DNA of 64,000 bases from the NCBI GenBank assembly GCA_913056455.1, contig CAJXMJ010000002.1, positions 849,665 through 913,664 on the forward strand, written 5' to 3'. Within the stretch, counting starts at the first letter, position 1. Each line of letters opens with the position of its first letter. The notes beneath the pieces are model-generated. The model made no database searches. It saw nothing but the letters and a program-made list of their open reading frames with translations, and was not told the DNA's origin. A program made the position numbers and the translations under genes. Origin of the DNA: an uncultured Fodinibius sp. Lineage in GTDB: Bacteria; Bacteroidota; Rhodothermia; Balneolales; Balneolaceae. Below, one piece after another: positions 25,897-35,124 of this stretch.

Positions 25897-26697
25897 TCAT
25901 CCCTCAAAAAAGGCCTTTGCAATAGATGTAAAGTGAGAGGGGCGATCCAGGAATGCATAATGTCCTGCGTGATCTATAACTACCAGTTCTGCATGTTCTA
26001 TGCCTTCTTCCATTCGTTTGGCCTGATAAAGCGGCGCGGCTTCGTCATTTTCGCCCCATAGTAAAAGAACCTCATGCGGGATTTTGGGGAGGTAGGGCTC
26101 CAGGTATTCGGTCACGGTTTTAACAAACGTTTCGCGCATTGTGCCTTCGAGCTTGCTGTAGTCGCTGGAGCCCAGCGCTTTCCACAGAGAGGTGTTGCGC
26201 AACCAGCCGAGGGCTTTTCCCCGGAGGGAAGGGGGCAAGATCAGAAACGGAGCCTTAAGTAGTTTGGCCGTATATTTTCTTAGATAGTACTTCCATCCCC
26301 GCTTGGGTTTCATGCCCGCCCCACCGGTGATAAGAACTTTGTTAATATGTTGCTTGGCATTGGGGCGTGCACAAAGTTTGAGCGCAATGCGCCCCCCAAA
26401 AGAGTGGACAAGTAGATCGACAGAATCAAACTCTTGATTAGCTATAAATTCTTGGATCAGATCCGCATAATCGTCCACACTCCACGATTCATGAGGGATC
26501 GATGAGTTGCCGAATCCCGGCAAGTCAAAAACGTAGCAGTCTCGGATATCCGAAAGCTGTTTTGCCAGTGGCATCATTACTTGTTTACTGCTGCCCCAGC
26601 CGTGTAAGATAATCAGCGGCTTTTTATCCTGTACCCCCACCCGATTGTATGAGAGGGAAAGATTGTTGTAGTGGTATATTTTTGTTGATTCTATCAT
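25897..26697 (-). CDS. Alpha/beta hydrolase
   Basis: A 266-residue single-domain alpha/beta hydrolase. It has the oxyanion loop LHGWGSS, nucleophile elbow VHSFGGR (S99), acid residue in GENDEAAP, and catalytic histidine in DHAGHYAFLDRP. The cap region is short and basic (RGWKYYLRKYTAKLLK). No signal peptide is visible, so it is cytosolic. Families of this kind cover esterases, lactonases and C-C hydrolases; nothing in the context decides between them. It is convergent with trhO and starts 112 bases from the divergent ComEA-like gene. Confidence 0.85.
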   Translation of the reverse strand: MIESTKIYHYNNLSLSYNRVGVQDKKPLIILHGWGSSKQVMMPLAKQLSDIRDCYVFDLPGFGNSSIPHESWSVDDYADLIQEFIANQEFDSVDLLVHSFGGRIALKLCARPNAKQHINKVLITGGAGMKPKRGWKYYLRKYTAKLLKAPFLILPPSLRGKALGWLRNTSLWKALGSSDYSKLEGTMRETFVKTVTEYLEPYLPKIPHEVLLLWGENDEAAPLYQAKRMEEGIEHAELVVIDHAGHYAFLDRPSHFTSIAKAFFEG

Positions 26698-26809
26698 CAG
26701 AAGCCAAACATCGAATTAATTTTGACTTCAAACAAGAGCGATTTTTGTAAGGATTGTTTGATTGAAGGGTCTTACTTGTAGGGGAACAATCAAATAAAGA
26801 AGAAAGATC

Positions 26810-27364
26810 ATGAAGAGAGGATTATTTTTCTGGCTAGAAAAATTGAAAATCGCACCCGGTGAGAGAAAGGCTATATCTGGATTGCTGGTACTGCTTGTTT
26901 TACTGGGCGGATTCAATCTGGCGTTATCGCCGTCGGTTCCGTTTGAAGATGGGGAGTATCTCGAACTTGAGCAACAGTTTGCCGAACGCACAGCCATGCT
27001 CAAAGCAGAGGAAGAAAAACTAATGGAGCAGTATTATCCTCCTTCCAAAAAACAAATTGCCGAGACTCGGATTGATACGGTATCAGACGATTCGACTTCT
27101 AATAAAGAAGCAGGTGATACTGTTGAAGAGGTACGGGAAGCCGATCAGAATACAAATAAAGAGCGAATAAACGTTAATAAGGCCAATAAGGAAAGATTGG
27201 AAACCTTACCGGGCATCGGTCCTACTTATGCAAAACGGATTGTCACTTACCGCAATGAAAACGGAGCATTCAAGTCGTTCGAGGAGCTTAAAAATATTAA
27301 GGGCATTGCTCAAAAACGATTGGATAAATTGATGCCATTTATCAAACTTAAGGATTCAGAATAA
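26810..27364 (+). CDS. Membrane-anchored helix-hairpin-helix protein, ComEA-like
   Basis: A 184-residue protein with one N-terminal membrane segment (about residues 22-40: ISGLLVLLVLLGGFNLAL), a charged coiled stalk, and a C-terminal tandem HhH domain (INVNKANKERLETLPGIGP, then IKGIAQKRLDKLMPFI). The HhH binds double-stranded DNA non-specifically. The layout matches ComEA, the periplasmic DNA receptor of transformation, and similar HhH proteins of Bacteroidota. No other competence genes are in the window, so DNA uptake is possible but not proven. porX starts 15 bases downstream and is probably in the same operon. Confidence 0.82.
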   Translation: MKRGLFFWLEKLKIAPGERKAISGLLVLLVLLGGFNLALSPSVPFEDGEYLELEQQFAERTAMLKAEEEKLMEQYYPPSKKQIAETRIDTVSDDSTSNKEAGDTVEEVREADQNTNKERINVNKANKERLETLPGIGPTYAKRIVTYRNENGAFKSFEELKNIKGIAQKRLDKLMPFIKLKDSE

Positions 27365-27379
27365 TGCAATTGAATCCTG

Positions 27380-28933
27380 ATGGCTACACGTATTTTATGG
27401 GCGGATGATGAGATCGATCAGTTAAAGCCGCACATTATTTTTTTAGAGAATAAAGATTATGAGGTTACGCCCGTAACCAACGGCAAGGATGCTATTACCT
27501 TAATCCAGGAACAGTCTTTTGATATTGTTTTTCTGGATGAGCAGATGCCGGGCATGGATGGGCTGGCCACGCTCAATCGAATCAAATCTATTCAGGCGGG
27601 TTTGCCGGTGGTGATGATTACAAAGAGTGAGGAGGAGTCGATTATGGAGGATGCGATTGGCGGCAAAATTTCGGACTACCTGATTAAGCCGGTGAATCCG
27701 AGCCAAATTGTACTGACTGTCAAGCGTATTCTGGAGCGCCATCGTATTCGCAGTGAAAAGTTTGCCCAGTCATATCTGCGAAATTTCAATGAAATATCCG
27801 GGCGCATACATGAAGAGACCGGCTGGGAAGAATGGATTGAAATATATAAACAGCTTACCCAGTGGGATATCGATTTAGAGTCGGGCGATGAATCATTGCG
27901 ACAGGTGTTGGCCGATCAATATCAGGAAGCCAATAAAATGTTTGGTCGATTTGTTGCGAGGAATTACAAGTCATGGCTCAATCAATCAACACCGCAACGA
28001 CCGGCTCTTTCCACGGATATTGTTCGTGAATATGTTTTACCGCATGTTAAAAATGGGCAAACTACTCTTTTTTTAGTAATCGATTGCATGCGGTATGATC
28101 AATGGTTGTTGTTCCAACGCCTTTTGAATGAGGATTATGCTATTGACACTGATTTCTATTATTCCATCTTGCCAACGGCAACTCCGTATTCCCGGAATGC
28201 TATTTTCTCTGGTTTATTCCCACTCGAAATTGAAGATATCTATCCTCGGCTGTGGAGTCAGGGCGAAGATGAGAGTTCGTTGAATCAGTTTGAGGAGGAG
28301 TTGCTTAAAAAGCAGTTGAGCCGAAAAGGCATAGATAAAAAAGTGAAATATGAGAAGGTTTTACGAACAGATGAGGGGAGAAATGTTGCTGATAATATCC
28401 ACAATTATCTGCAGGTTCCGTTGAGCACTTTCGTATATAATTTTGTGGATACATTGGTGCACTCAAGGTCCGATTCTGATATTCTTAAAGAGATAGCACC
28501 CGATGTGCCGGCTTTCCGCTCCTTGACTAAAACCTGGTTTCAGCACTCTACATTGTATGAAATCTTTAAGCTGTTGGCTGAGGAAGAGGTAGTCATTGTG
28601 GTTACCAGTGACCACGGCGCAGTGCGTGCACTTCGTGATACGAAGGTATACGGTGATCGGGAGACATCAACGAGTTTACGGTACAAATACGGCCGAAACT
28701 TATCGGCCAATGATGACGCAGCACTGATCATTGAAGATCCAGCTGAATATAAATTGCCCACTCCAGGGCATTCCAATAACTATATTATTGCCAAAGAAGA
28801 CTATTATTTTGTGTATCCCACCAACTATCATCGTTATCAAAACAGGTATCGGGATACCTTTTTGCACGGTGGAACCAGCATGGAAGAGATGATTCTTCCA
28901 ATTTCTACATTGCGACCCAAGTCAATGTTGTAA
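27380..28933 (+). CDS. porX: T9SS response regulator PorX (receiver + PglZ phosphatase-like domain)
   Basis: PorX is the response regulator of the PorX-PorY system that controls type IX secretion in Bacteroidota. The receiver domain has acidic residues D9/D10 (WADDE), phosphoacceptor D53 (VFLDEQMPG), T81 and K103 (YLIKPVNP). A three-helix linker leads into a PglZ/alkaline-phosphatase-like domain with metal-binding blocks [22 protein letters not shown] and [10 protein letters not shown]. The length of 517 residues matches characterised PorX. Its presence agrees with the type A sorting tail on the peptidase at 23.1-24.8 kb. It sits between a ComEA-like gene and tsaE. Confidence 0.93.
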   Translation: MATRILWADDEIDQLKPHIIFLENKDYEVTPVTNGKDAITLIQEQSFDIVFLDEQMPGMDGLATLNRIKSIQAGLPVVMITKSEEESIMEDAIGGKISDYLIKPVNPSQIVLTVKRILERHRIRSEKFAQSYLRNFNEISGRIHEETGWEEWIEIYKQLTQWDIDLESGDESLRQVLADQYQEANKMFGRFVARNYKSWLNQSTPQRPALSTDIVREYVLPHVKNGQTTLFLVIDCMRYDQWLLFQRLLNEDYAIDTDFYYSILPTATPYSRNAIFSGLFPLEIEDIYPRLWSQGEDESSLNQFEEELLKKQLSRKGIDKKVKYEKVLRTDEGRNVADNIHNYLQVPLSTFVYNFVDTLVHSRSDSDILKEIAPDVPAFRSLTKTWFQHSTLYEIFKLLAEEEVVIVVTSDHGAVRALRDTKVYGDRETSTSLRYKYGRNLSANDDAALIIEDPAEYKLPTPGHSNNYIIAKEDYYFVYPTNYHRYQNRYRDTFLHGGTSMEEMILPISTLRPKSML

Positions 28934-28989
28934 TAGACTTCTCACCCAAGAGCTTGTATCTTCTTATTCTTTTTGATTAATAGGTATCT

Positions 28990-29418
28990 ATGGAAAAAGA
29001 ATTTACAACTACATCCCCTGATGAAACTATTACCAGAGGGGAGGGATTTGTTTCCTCTCTACAGGCTGGGGATATTGTTTGCCTTCAGGGTGGTTTGGGG
29101 GCAGGGAAAACACATTTTGTAAAGGGAATGGCGGAAGGGCTGGGTATTGAGAGCAGTGAAGTTAGTTCGCCCACTTTTACACTTATCAATGAGTATGATG
29201 GTGATAAATTACTCTATCATTTTGATTGCTATCGAATGGAATCGCCTCGCGAAGCCCTTGAGATAGGAGCTGAAGAATATTTTTACGGTGATGGGATTAC
29301 GGTAATCGAATGGGCGGAGCGTATTGAGTCACTTATTCCGCCGGAGGCTATCTGGATTTTTATTGAAGCACCTGACAAGAATACCCGAAAATTTGTCATT
29401 AGAAAAAGGGAGTCGTAA
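28990..29418 (+). CDS. tsaE: tRNA threonylcarbamoyladenosine biosynthesis ATPase TsaE
   Basis: TsaE is the ATPase that works with TsaB and TsaD to place the t6A modification on A37 of tRNAs reading ANN codons. Walker A is GGLGAGKT (34-41). The family blocks SSPTFTLINEY and HFDCYRM follow, and VIEWAERI marks the C-terminal part. The length of 142 residues is normal. It lies 56 bases after porX, a neighbourhood I recall from other Bacteroidota genomes. Confidence 0.95.
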   Translation: MEKEFTTTSPDETITRGEGFVSSLQAGDIVCLQGGLGAGKTHFVKGMAEGLGIESSEVSSPTFTLINEYDGDKLLYHFDCYRMESPREALEIGAEEYFYGDGITVIEWAERIESLIPPEAIWIFIEAPDKNTRKFVIRKRES

Positions 29419-29437
29419 TCCCGTATATTATGCGACC

Positions 29438-29719
29438 ATGGCAACGAAAAAAAGACTTCCATATCGCTTAGATCGACTGCCGGTTATATATCCGTATAAC
29501 CGACGAGCGGATAATAATATTCAGCTTGGAGATCTGGTTTATTACGGACCTTGCCCCGAGTATTACGGGATCGGTGAGGTGGTTCGTTCCTTTGATGATT
29601 ATTGTATTGTTGATTTTCGCCGAACCGGAGAGCTTAATATTGAGAAAGATGCCATGGCTATGAAGTACTTGATTCCTATCCACAAATTGAATTTAGGACA
29701 CATCTTAAAAAGTACTTAA
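29438..29719 (+). CDS. Small protein of unknown function, possible SH3/Tudor-like barrel
   Basis: A 93-residue protein that starts at the ATG at 29438, 19 bases after tsaE; a longer frame upstream overlaps tsaE and is not supported. It is rich in tyrosine and basic at the N-terminus (ATKKRLPYRLDRLPVIYPY). The middle (LGDLVYYGPCPEYYGIGEV, then CIVDFRRTGELNIEKDAM) has the strand spacing of CarD- or UvrD-C-type Tudor/SH3 barrels, which bind RNA polymerase or nucleic acid. This similarity is by eye only. It could be a regulator co-expressed with porX-tsaE. Confidence 0.6.
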   Translation: MATKKRLPYRLDRLPVIYPYNRRADNNIQLGDLVYYGPCPEYYGIGEVVRSFDDYCIVDFRRTGELNIEKDAMAMKYLIPIHKLNLGHILKST

Positions 29720-29773
29720 TGCTTTTATAAGACTGATTCTCCATCATTGCTGTTGAATCAGATCAATTCAGCT

Positions 29774-31216
29774 TTATTCCAGCATCTTATCTTTTGCAAA
29801 ATCTGTATCTTCCAGAATATCCCCATCTTCTTTCTTGCCGAATATCCAAAGTATAATACTTGCGGTTAGTCCTGGATAAAATGGCTCGATTCCCAGATAG
29901 GTATAATTGTACATGCCCTCGCTGGTGATAGTACCAAGAATAAGCCAAAGTAATGACACGCCAATACTGCCAATCATGGTGGGAAGCACCCATTCTTTTT
30001 TGAGTGTAAAAAATCGTAGGTAGACCCCCATTACGGGAATGAGCAGGCCTGGAATCATCACTGAGCCAATCACATACCACAAGTCTATTACACTGGGATA
30101 GATGATGATCAATAAAATTCCTAACAGTGCGGCAGCTAACGTGCTGATCCGAGTGAGGGTGTTGTTTTTTGTATTGGGAAAGATCTTTACCAGCAGATCA
30201 CGACCCAGTGTTTGGCCAGATAGAAATAGATAACTGTCGAGGGTTGACATAATGGTAGCTAATAGTGCGACAAAGAACAGACCTTTTAACCCGATGGGCA
30301 AAATCTCGTTGGCCAGGTAGGGATAAACCATGATAGGTTCGGCTAAGGAATCACCGAGTATAGCAAAGCCGTACATACCACTGAAAACAGTTAGGAAATC
30401 AAAAACTGACCATAATAATATTGAGATGAAGATCCCTTTTTTAGCAGTTTTAGGTGATTCTGCAGCCGCGGCACGCTGGTGAAAACTGGGATCTACAAAC
30501 GTCCACAGCGCAATAAAAAACCAAACAAGAATATATTGGAGGTCTTGTCCGCCGGTAATATCTCTGAAGTCGGAAGGTACAAAAGCCCATAGCTCCCCAA
30601 AGCCACCGAACTCTATACCGGCAAAAATCATCAAGACGGTGAATCCACCGAACATAAGCACAATTTGCAGCATATCGGTATGGACGACAGCATTGAATCC
30701 TCCAAAAATTACGTAGGCAACGGAAAATAGTGCTACGGCACTGGCGTACCACAAAAAGTGGCCGGCGCCACCGGTTAGATACTGAAAAATTAGTCCGAGC
30801 ATCAGAATATAGGGGGCCGGACTCACGAGTATAAAAATGGGGATGGCAGAAAAGCGCCCGGCCGTATCCCCATAAAAATTACCAACAGCTTCGGGTAGTG
30901 ACAGTGCTTTATTCATGCGTATTTTTCCGGCTAATAGCCAGGCAAAAAGGGCTGAAAATACGTAGAAAGGGAATCCTAAAATAAGCCAGGTAGAAATTCC
31001 ATTTTGATAGCTGTATTCCCCAATACCAAGAATGCCGCCATACCAGGTGGATACAAGGGTAGCCACAAAAGCAGCCAGACTCATTTTGCGTCCTGATAGC
31101 AAAAACGACTCCTCATCCGTTTCTTCCCAGTCGCGTTGCCAGGTGAGGTAAACCAGTAGCGCAAAATAACATAGAATGAGTCCCCAGTCGAACAGCGTAA
31201 ATTGTAGTTCAGTCAA
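29774..31216 (-). CDS. Sodium:solute symporter (SSS family), possible thiamine transporter
   Basis: A 480-residue inner-membrane protein with about 13 hydrophobic segments and the SSS-family pattern: FLLSGRKMS after the first helix, STWYGGILGIGEYSYQNG, the sodium-site helix FGGFNAVVHTDMLQ and STLDSYLFLSGQTLGRDL. It imports a solute with Na+. The substrate cannot be read from the sequence. It lies 54 bases behind thiamine pyrophosphokinase on the same strand, so thiamine or a precursor is a reasonable guess. No TPP riboswitch was seen upstream. Confidence 0.88.
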   Translation of the reverse strand: MTELQFTLFDWGLILCYFALLVYLTWQRDWEETDEESFLLSGRKMSLAAFVATLVSTWYGGILGIGEYSYQNGISTWLILGFPFYVFSALFAWLLAGKIRMNKALSLPEAVGNFYGDTAGRFSAIPIFILVSPAPYILMLGLIFQYLTGGAGHFLWYASAVALFSVAYVIFGGFNAVVHTDMLQIVLMFGGFTVLMIFAGIEFGGFGELWAFVPSDFRDITGGQDLQYILVWFFIALWTFVDPSFHQRAAAAESPKTAKKGIFISILLWSVFDFLTVFSGMYGFAILGDSLAEPIMVYPYLANEILPIGLKGLFFVALLATIMSTLDSYLFLSGQTLGRDLLVKIFPNTKNNTLTRISTLAAALLGILLIIIYPSVIDLWYVIGSVMIPGLLIPVMGVYLRFFTLKKEWVLPTMIGSIGVSLLWLILGTITSEGMYNYTYLGIEPFYPGLTASIILWIFGKKEDGDILEDTDFAKDKMLE

Positions 31217-31270
31217 CGGTCAATGATTGTTTTAAAAATGGGTGAAAGATATTTGAATAAGGATAGGGGG

Positions 31271-31897
31271 TCAATCATTATTATGCTTTACAAACATCAA
31301 TAGATCGCCCTGTTTATGAGTGATTTGAACCGGATTATCGATTACTTCGTTAGATGATCCGTCTCGCACACCATTTTTCAGGAACTCATTATTGAGCGGG
31401 TATTTTAATCCTTTGGTAGTAATGCCGGTTACTTTTCCCGAAAGGGGAAATAGCGAGAGTTGTGTTCCAATGGTAAAATCATCTGAAAAGGTAGGAGGCA
31501 GTAATCTCGTTTCACCAAAATTATCAGCTATTCGTATTTGGTCGAAGTTTGGAGAAAATTGCTTGAGGACAGAGAGATTTTTTAGCGTTTGATCCAGTCG
31601 GTGTCCGGTAGCACCCAAAATGTAAATATGTGTCCCCATCTCTTTTTGGGCATGTTGAAGGGCTTTTTCCAGGTCGTTGAGTTCTTGGCTTGGTTGAAAA
31701 ATAATTTCGGCTGATTCTTTATCGGATCCTTCATAGCTGTCGAGATCACCAATAATTACATCGGGGATAGTGCCCAGCTTTAGCGCTATATTGGCCCCTC
31801 CATCAGCGGCAATAAGGTGGTCTGTTTTCGCTCGATATTTGTTGAATAATTGTTCTGATGGCGGACTGCCGTTACAGAGAATTAAAATCGAATTCAT
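31271..31897 (-). CDS. thiN: Thiamine diphosphokinase
   Basis: It transfers pyrophosphate from ATP to thiamine to make thiamine diphosphate. The N-terminal catalytic domain shows AADGGANIALKLG, PDVIIGDLDS and LGATGHRLDQTL, the family motifs for nucleotide and metal binding. The C-terminal beta-sandwich has SLFPLSGKVTGITTKGLKYPL and GSSNEV, where thiamine binds. The length of 208 residues is normal. It is the first gene of a two-gene unit with the sodium symporter downstream, suggesting uptake and salvage of thiamine. Confidence 0.92.
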   Translation of the reverse strand: MNSILILCNGSPPSEQLFNKYRAKTDHLIAADGGANIALKLGTIPDVIIGDLDSYEGSDKESAEIIFQPSQELNDLEKALQHAQKEMGTHIYILGATGHRLDQTLKNLSVLKQFSPNFDQIRIADNFGETRLLPPTFSDDFTIGTQLSLFPLSGKVTGITTKGLKYPLNNEFLKNGVRDGSSNEVIDNPVQITHKQGDLLMFVKHNND

Positions 31898-32044
31898 AAA
31901 AAGCCCTTTTAAATGATTTTAACGCTGTTTTGTTTGTAATAATACAGTAAAAAGAAGTAAGATTTTACTGATAAAAAAATATTGCTTTCTTCAAAGCTAT
32001 ATACCATTTTATTAAGCTTATTTTTCGCGCTATAAACAGCCATT

Positions 32045-33028
32045 ATGTTTGAAGAACTCATCCAAAAACTGCAAGAATTTGACACCGTGGGTGTTTTTTC
32101 GCATATCCGTCCCGACGGTGATTGCATTGGTGCCCAAGTGGCGGCCTGTCTCTGGTTGGAAAAGAATGGAGTAAATGCTATTGGATTTAATGATGATGAC
32201 GTTCCACTAAATTTACAATGGCTTGCCGATTTCTATCCTATCCAAAAGCCGGATGAGAAATCCTTGAACAAATGCGATGCGTTCTTGGTGTTGGATGGCA
32301 ATTCCCCAAAGCGTTTTGGCAGCTATTCTGATTATATCCAGGATTATCCCAAACCGTCATTTATGGTTGATCATCATCCTGATCCCCATGATGGTTTCGA
32401 TTTAAGTATCTCGGTTGAGGAGGCCTCATCAACGTGTGAGCTTATCTTTCATCTCTTTTTACAAAATGACATATCTCAAGTAGATGAGAAAGTGGCGAAA
32501 GCCCTTTATACCGGTATTTTAACGGACACCGGGTCGTTGCAATACGACAGTGTTACCCCCGAGACCATGAATATTGCCTCGGAATTATTACGGCTTGGTG
32601 AGTTTCGTCCCAACGAGGTGGCCGAAAAGGTGTTTTCGACGAAAAGTCTCAACCAGCTGCATTTGCTTAGCAAGGCGATGAGTACGATTGAGCTATTTGA
32701 GGACAATCAGATAGCCATTATGTACGTTACTAAAGAAATGCTGGAAGAAACCAATACTACTAATGACGATTGCGAAGGTTTTGTTGCCTATCCACTGAGT
32801 GTTGCTGGCATAAAAGCCGCAATATTATTTAAGGCCTTGGGCGATGGCGTTAAAATGAGTCTTCGCTCCAAAAGTAATGATGTTGATGTCAACAAATGGG
32901 CACGCAAGGTAGGAGGCGGAGGCCATAAAAAGGCATCCGGTGCATGGCATCCGGGACCGCTCGAAAAAGCGATTGAAGATTTGGTAGAGATTGGAGCCGA
33001 ACAGCTTGTTAGCGTAGATAAGTCGTAA
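32045..33028 (+). CDS. nrnA: Bifunctional oligoribonuclease / pAp phosphatase NrnA (DHH-DHHA1)
   Basis: NrnA degrades short oligoribonucleotides to mononucleotides and removes the 3' phosphate from pAp, a by-product of sulfate assimilation. The DHH motifs are clear: HIRPDGDCIGAQ, LDGNSPKRFG, VDHHPDPHDGF, and GILTDTGSLQYDSV. The DHHA1 motif GGGGHKKASG is near the C-terminus. The length of 327 residues is typical. Oligoribonuclease Orn is not seen here, so NrnA probably fills that role. The pAp activity would suit the cysH gene 2 kb downstream. The HtrA gene starts 19 bases after the stop. Confidence 0.93.
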   Translation: MFEELIQKLQEFDTVGVFSHIRPDGDCIGAQVAACLWLEKNGVNAIGFNDDDVPLNLQWLADFYPIQKPDEKSLNKCDAFLVLDGNSPKRFGSYSDYIQDYPKPSFMVDHHPDPHDGFDLSISVEEASSTCELIFHLFLQNDISQVDEKVAKALYTGILTDTGSLQYDSVTPETMNIASELLRLGEFRPNEVAEKVFSTKSLNQLHLLSKAMSTIELFEDNQIAIMYVTKEMLEETNTTNDDCEGFVAYPLSVAGIKAAILFKALGDGVKMSLRSKSNDVDVNKWARKVGGGGHKKASGAWHPGPLEKAIEDLVEIGAEQLVSVDKS

Positions 33029-33047
33029 TAAATTTGGTTCATTTTTG

Positions 33048-34307
33048 ATGATTAAGCAATCCGTTTTAAGTATAGCGGTAGTTCTGTCTGTTTTAGTGGC
33101 AGGATGTTTAGATAAGCAAAGCCATTCACAGTCCGAAAACAACGCTCAAACGACAGAAGCTCTAGGAGCGAGCATGTCTACGATTATCGATGATTCTGTG
33201 GCTTCTTCTGGTACTACTACTCCTGTTCGGGATGAAAGTGGATATCAGGAACCTATAGAAAATAAGCAAAGCTCCGACGATCAAATAAGTACGAGTCGCC
33301 AAACAGCCATAACAAGAGCAGTTAAGAAAGTAAGTCCGGCTGTGGTGAGTATTACGGTTACGGAAATGGTGCAGGGCGGACGTCGGCTCGAGTTTAGCGA
33401 ATACTACAATCGTTTTGTTCCGGTACCTATCGAGCGGGAGGTGAGTAGTATGGGGTCCGGGTTTATAATCAGTTCGGATGGCTTGGTAGTTACGAATCAG
33501 CACGTAGCTAATCGACAGGCTAAGCGAGTCGTTGTTTCTCTCCCGAATGGCTCGCAATATGAAGCTAAAGTGCTTGGAGAGGATGAGCTTGCCGACTTAG
33601 CACTGTTAAAGATTCAGGCCGATAAAACTTTTCCCACCGTAGAGTTTGGCGATTCTGACAGCGTGTTAGTAGGTGAATGGTCGCTGGCAGTGGGCAATCC
33701 GTTTGGGTTATTTGAGTCAGCCAAACCATCAGTAACGGTGGGCGTGGTTAGCGCGATAAATCGTGATTTTCGTCCGAACCCCAATGAGCCGCGTGTGTAC
33801 ATGGATATGATACAGACTGATGCTGCGATTAATCGTGGTAATTCAGGTGGGCCATTGGTAGACAGCGAAGGAAAAGTTATCGGGGTAAATACCTTTATTT
33901 TTACAGGCGGTACAAGCGGCGGCAATGTGGGGCTTGGCTTTGCTATTCCCAGTAACAGGGTACAAAAGATTATAAAACAGCTTTCTACCGCAGGAGAAGT
34001 TACTTTGTCATACGATCCCGGTTTTAGCACTATAGAAATGACGCGCCAATTGGTGTTGAAATATAATCTGCCGGCAACACGGGGATTGCTTGTTAATAGC
34101 GTGAATAAAGATGGTCCGGCATTTGAGGCAGGAATAGTGCCGGGTGATATTATTTTAAAAATCGGGGAAGAACGCATTCAAAGTAAGATGCATGCGCAGG
34201 CTCTTTTCCGGGAATATCAGGAAGGAGATTCGATGCGGGTAGAACTGTATCGCAAGGGGGATCGCTATGAAACCAAAATGTACTTGCGCAAGAAGGTGAA
34301 AGAATAG
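33048..34307 (+). CDS. HtrA/DegP-type serine protease, lipoprotein, with PDZ domain
   Basis: A trypsin-like S1C protease for envelope protein quality control. The start is taken at the ATG at 33048 (a TTG precedes it). The N-terminus is a lipoprotein signal with lipobox LVAGC (lipid cysteine C20), followed by about 65 residues of polar linker. The catalytic triad is H152 (TNQHVANR), D183 (DLALLKI) and S266 (GNSGGPLVD). One PDZ domain lies near the C-terminus (RGLLVNSVNKDGPAFEAGI). Membrane anchoring and a single PDZ make it closer to DegS/DegQ-like forms than to DegP. It probably shares a transcript with nrnA. Confidence 0.92.
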   Translation: MIKQSVLSIAVVLSVLVAGCLDKQSHSQSENNAQTTEALGASMSTIIDDSVASSGTTTPVRDESGYQEPIENKQSSDDQISTSRQTAITRAVKKVSPAVVSITVTEMVQGGRRLEFSEYYNRFVPVPIEREVSSMGSGFIISSDGLVVTNQHVANRQAKRVVVSLPNGSQYEAKVLGEDELADLALLKIQADKTFPTVEFGDSDSVLVGEWSLAVGNPFGLFESAKPSVTVGVVSAINRDFRPNPNEPRVYMDMIQTDAAINRGNSGGPLVDSEGKVIGVNTFIFTGGTSGGNVGLGFAIPSNRVQKIIKQLSTAGEVTLSYDPGFSTIEMTRQLVLKYNLPATRGLLVNSVNKDGPAFEAGIVPGDIILKIGEERIQSKMHAQALFREYQEGDSMRVELYRKGDRYETKMYLRKKVKE

Positions 34308-34321
34308 CGTTCTATAAAAGG

Positions 34322-35077
34322 CTATTTCCGATTTAAAAACTTTTCTACACGCTCTTCATGAAGGTCACTTTCCCAGAACTGAGCAAATGAATCGAGTTCA
34401 GCTTCGATAGCCTCCCATCGTGCGTGAGTGATACGCATGGCGCCCTCTTTGAGGTTTTTTATAAATGAGCGATCATTTTTTATAAGGTTTTGAGCCCGCT
34501 CCCAGATCTCATCTGTCCAATTGCTACTTCCTGTTATGTCGTCGATGAGATTATGTCGCTGAGCTGTTTGGGTATCTATTATTTTTGCCTCTGCCAGCCA
34601 GAGCAGGGCGGTAGAACGTCCTACTTTTTCCACAAGTCTTGTAAGTCCTCCCCAGCCCGGAGGTAAATAGAATTTACCTTGTGTAAAGCCAAATGTAGCG
34701 TGAGGGGCCGCCATTCGAAAATCGAAAGCGAGCATCATTTCACAGCCACCTCCATAGGCGGCCCCATTAATGGCTGCAATTGTCCAGCAGGGCAGTTGTT
34801 CAATACGTTTTAAAATGGCGAGCATGCGCCGGGCCATTGGCTTTGCTTCTTCTGCTGTTTTGATAGTGTGAAACTCCCGTAGGTCGCCACCCGAAATGAA
34901 GGTTTTTTGGCCCGATCCCGATAGAATAAAACAGCGAATGGCGGAATCTTGCTCGATCTTATCAAGCAGGGTTTCAAGTTCATCCATCACCGCAAAGTTG
35001 ATGGCATTGTGTGATTCGGGCCGATTTATGATTGCCCGGCAAACATGATTTTTTTGTTCGATTTTTACAATGCTCAC
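34322..35077 (-). CDS. Enoyl-CoA hydratase/isomerase (crotonase) family protein
   Basis: A 251-residue crotonase-fold protein that acts on acyl-CoA thioesters. The oxyanion-hole blocks SGGDLREF and NGAAYGGGCEM are present. The first catalytic glutamate (in GGGCE) is kept, but the position of the second one, normally in a PE motif before the PGxGG loop, reads as glutamine (GFTQGKF ahead of LPPGWGGLTRL). That suggests it is not a standard hydratase and may be an isomerase, a decarboxylase of the ECHDC1 kind, or another crotonase. It is convergent with htrA and divergent from cysH (47-base gap). Confidence 0.85.
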   Translation of the reverse strand: MSIVKIEQKNHVCRAIINRPESHNAINFAVMDELETLLDKIEQDSAIRCFILSGSGQKTFISGGDLREFHTIKTAEEAKPMARRMLAILKRIEQLPCWTIAAINGAAYGGGCEMMLAFDFRMAAPHATFGFTQGKFYLPPGWGGLTRLVEKVGRSTALLWLAEAKIIDTQTAQRHNLIDDITGSSNWTDEIWERAQNLIKNDRSFIKNLKEGAMRITHARWEAIEAELDSFAQFWESDLHEERVEKFLNRK

Positions 35078-35124
35078 TGTTAGATTAAGGCTTGTTTAAA
35101 ATTAGATACCAAAACGAAATCTAT

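Noticed and set aside
26752-26791. Inverted repeat GATTGTT/AACAATC upstream of the ComEA-like gene
   Set aside because: Seven bases with a 26-base spacer is too weak in AT-rich DNA to call an operator.
31898-32044. Possible TPP riboswitch before thiN
   Set aside because: The gap is AT-rich and lacks the conserved thi-box core; nothing beyond context suggested it.
33614-34177. Minus-strand 187-codon frame opposite the HtrA gene
   Set aside because: The plus strand carries the protease triad and PDZ domain in the right order; the antisense frame resembles nothing.
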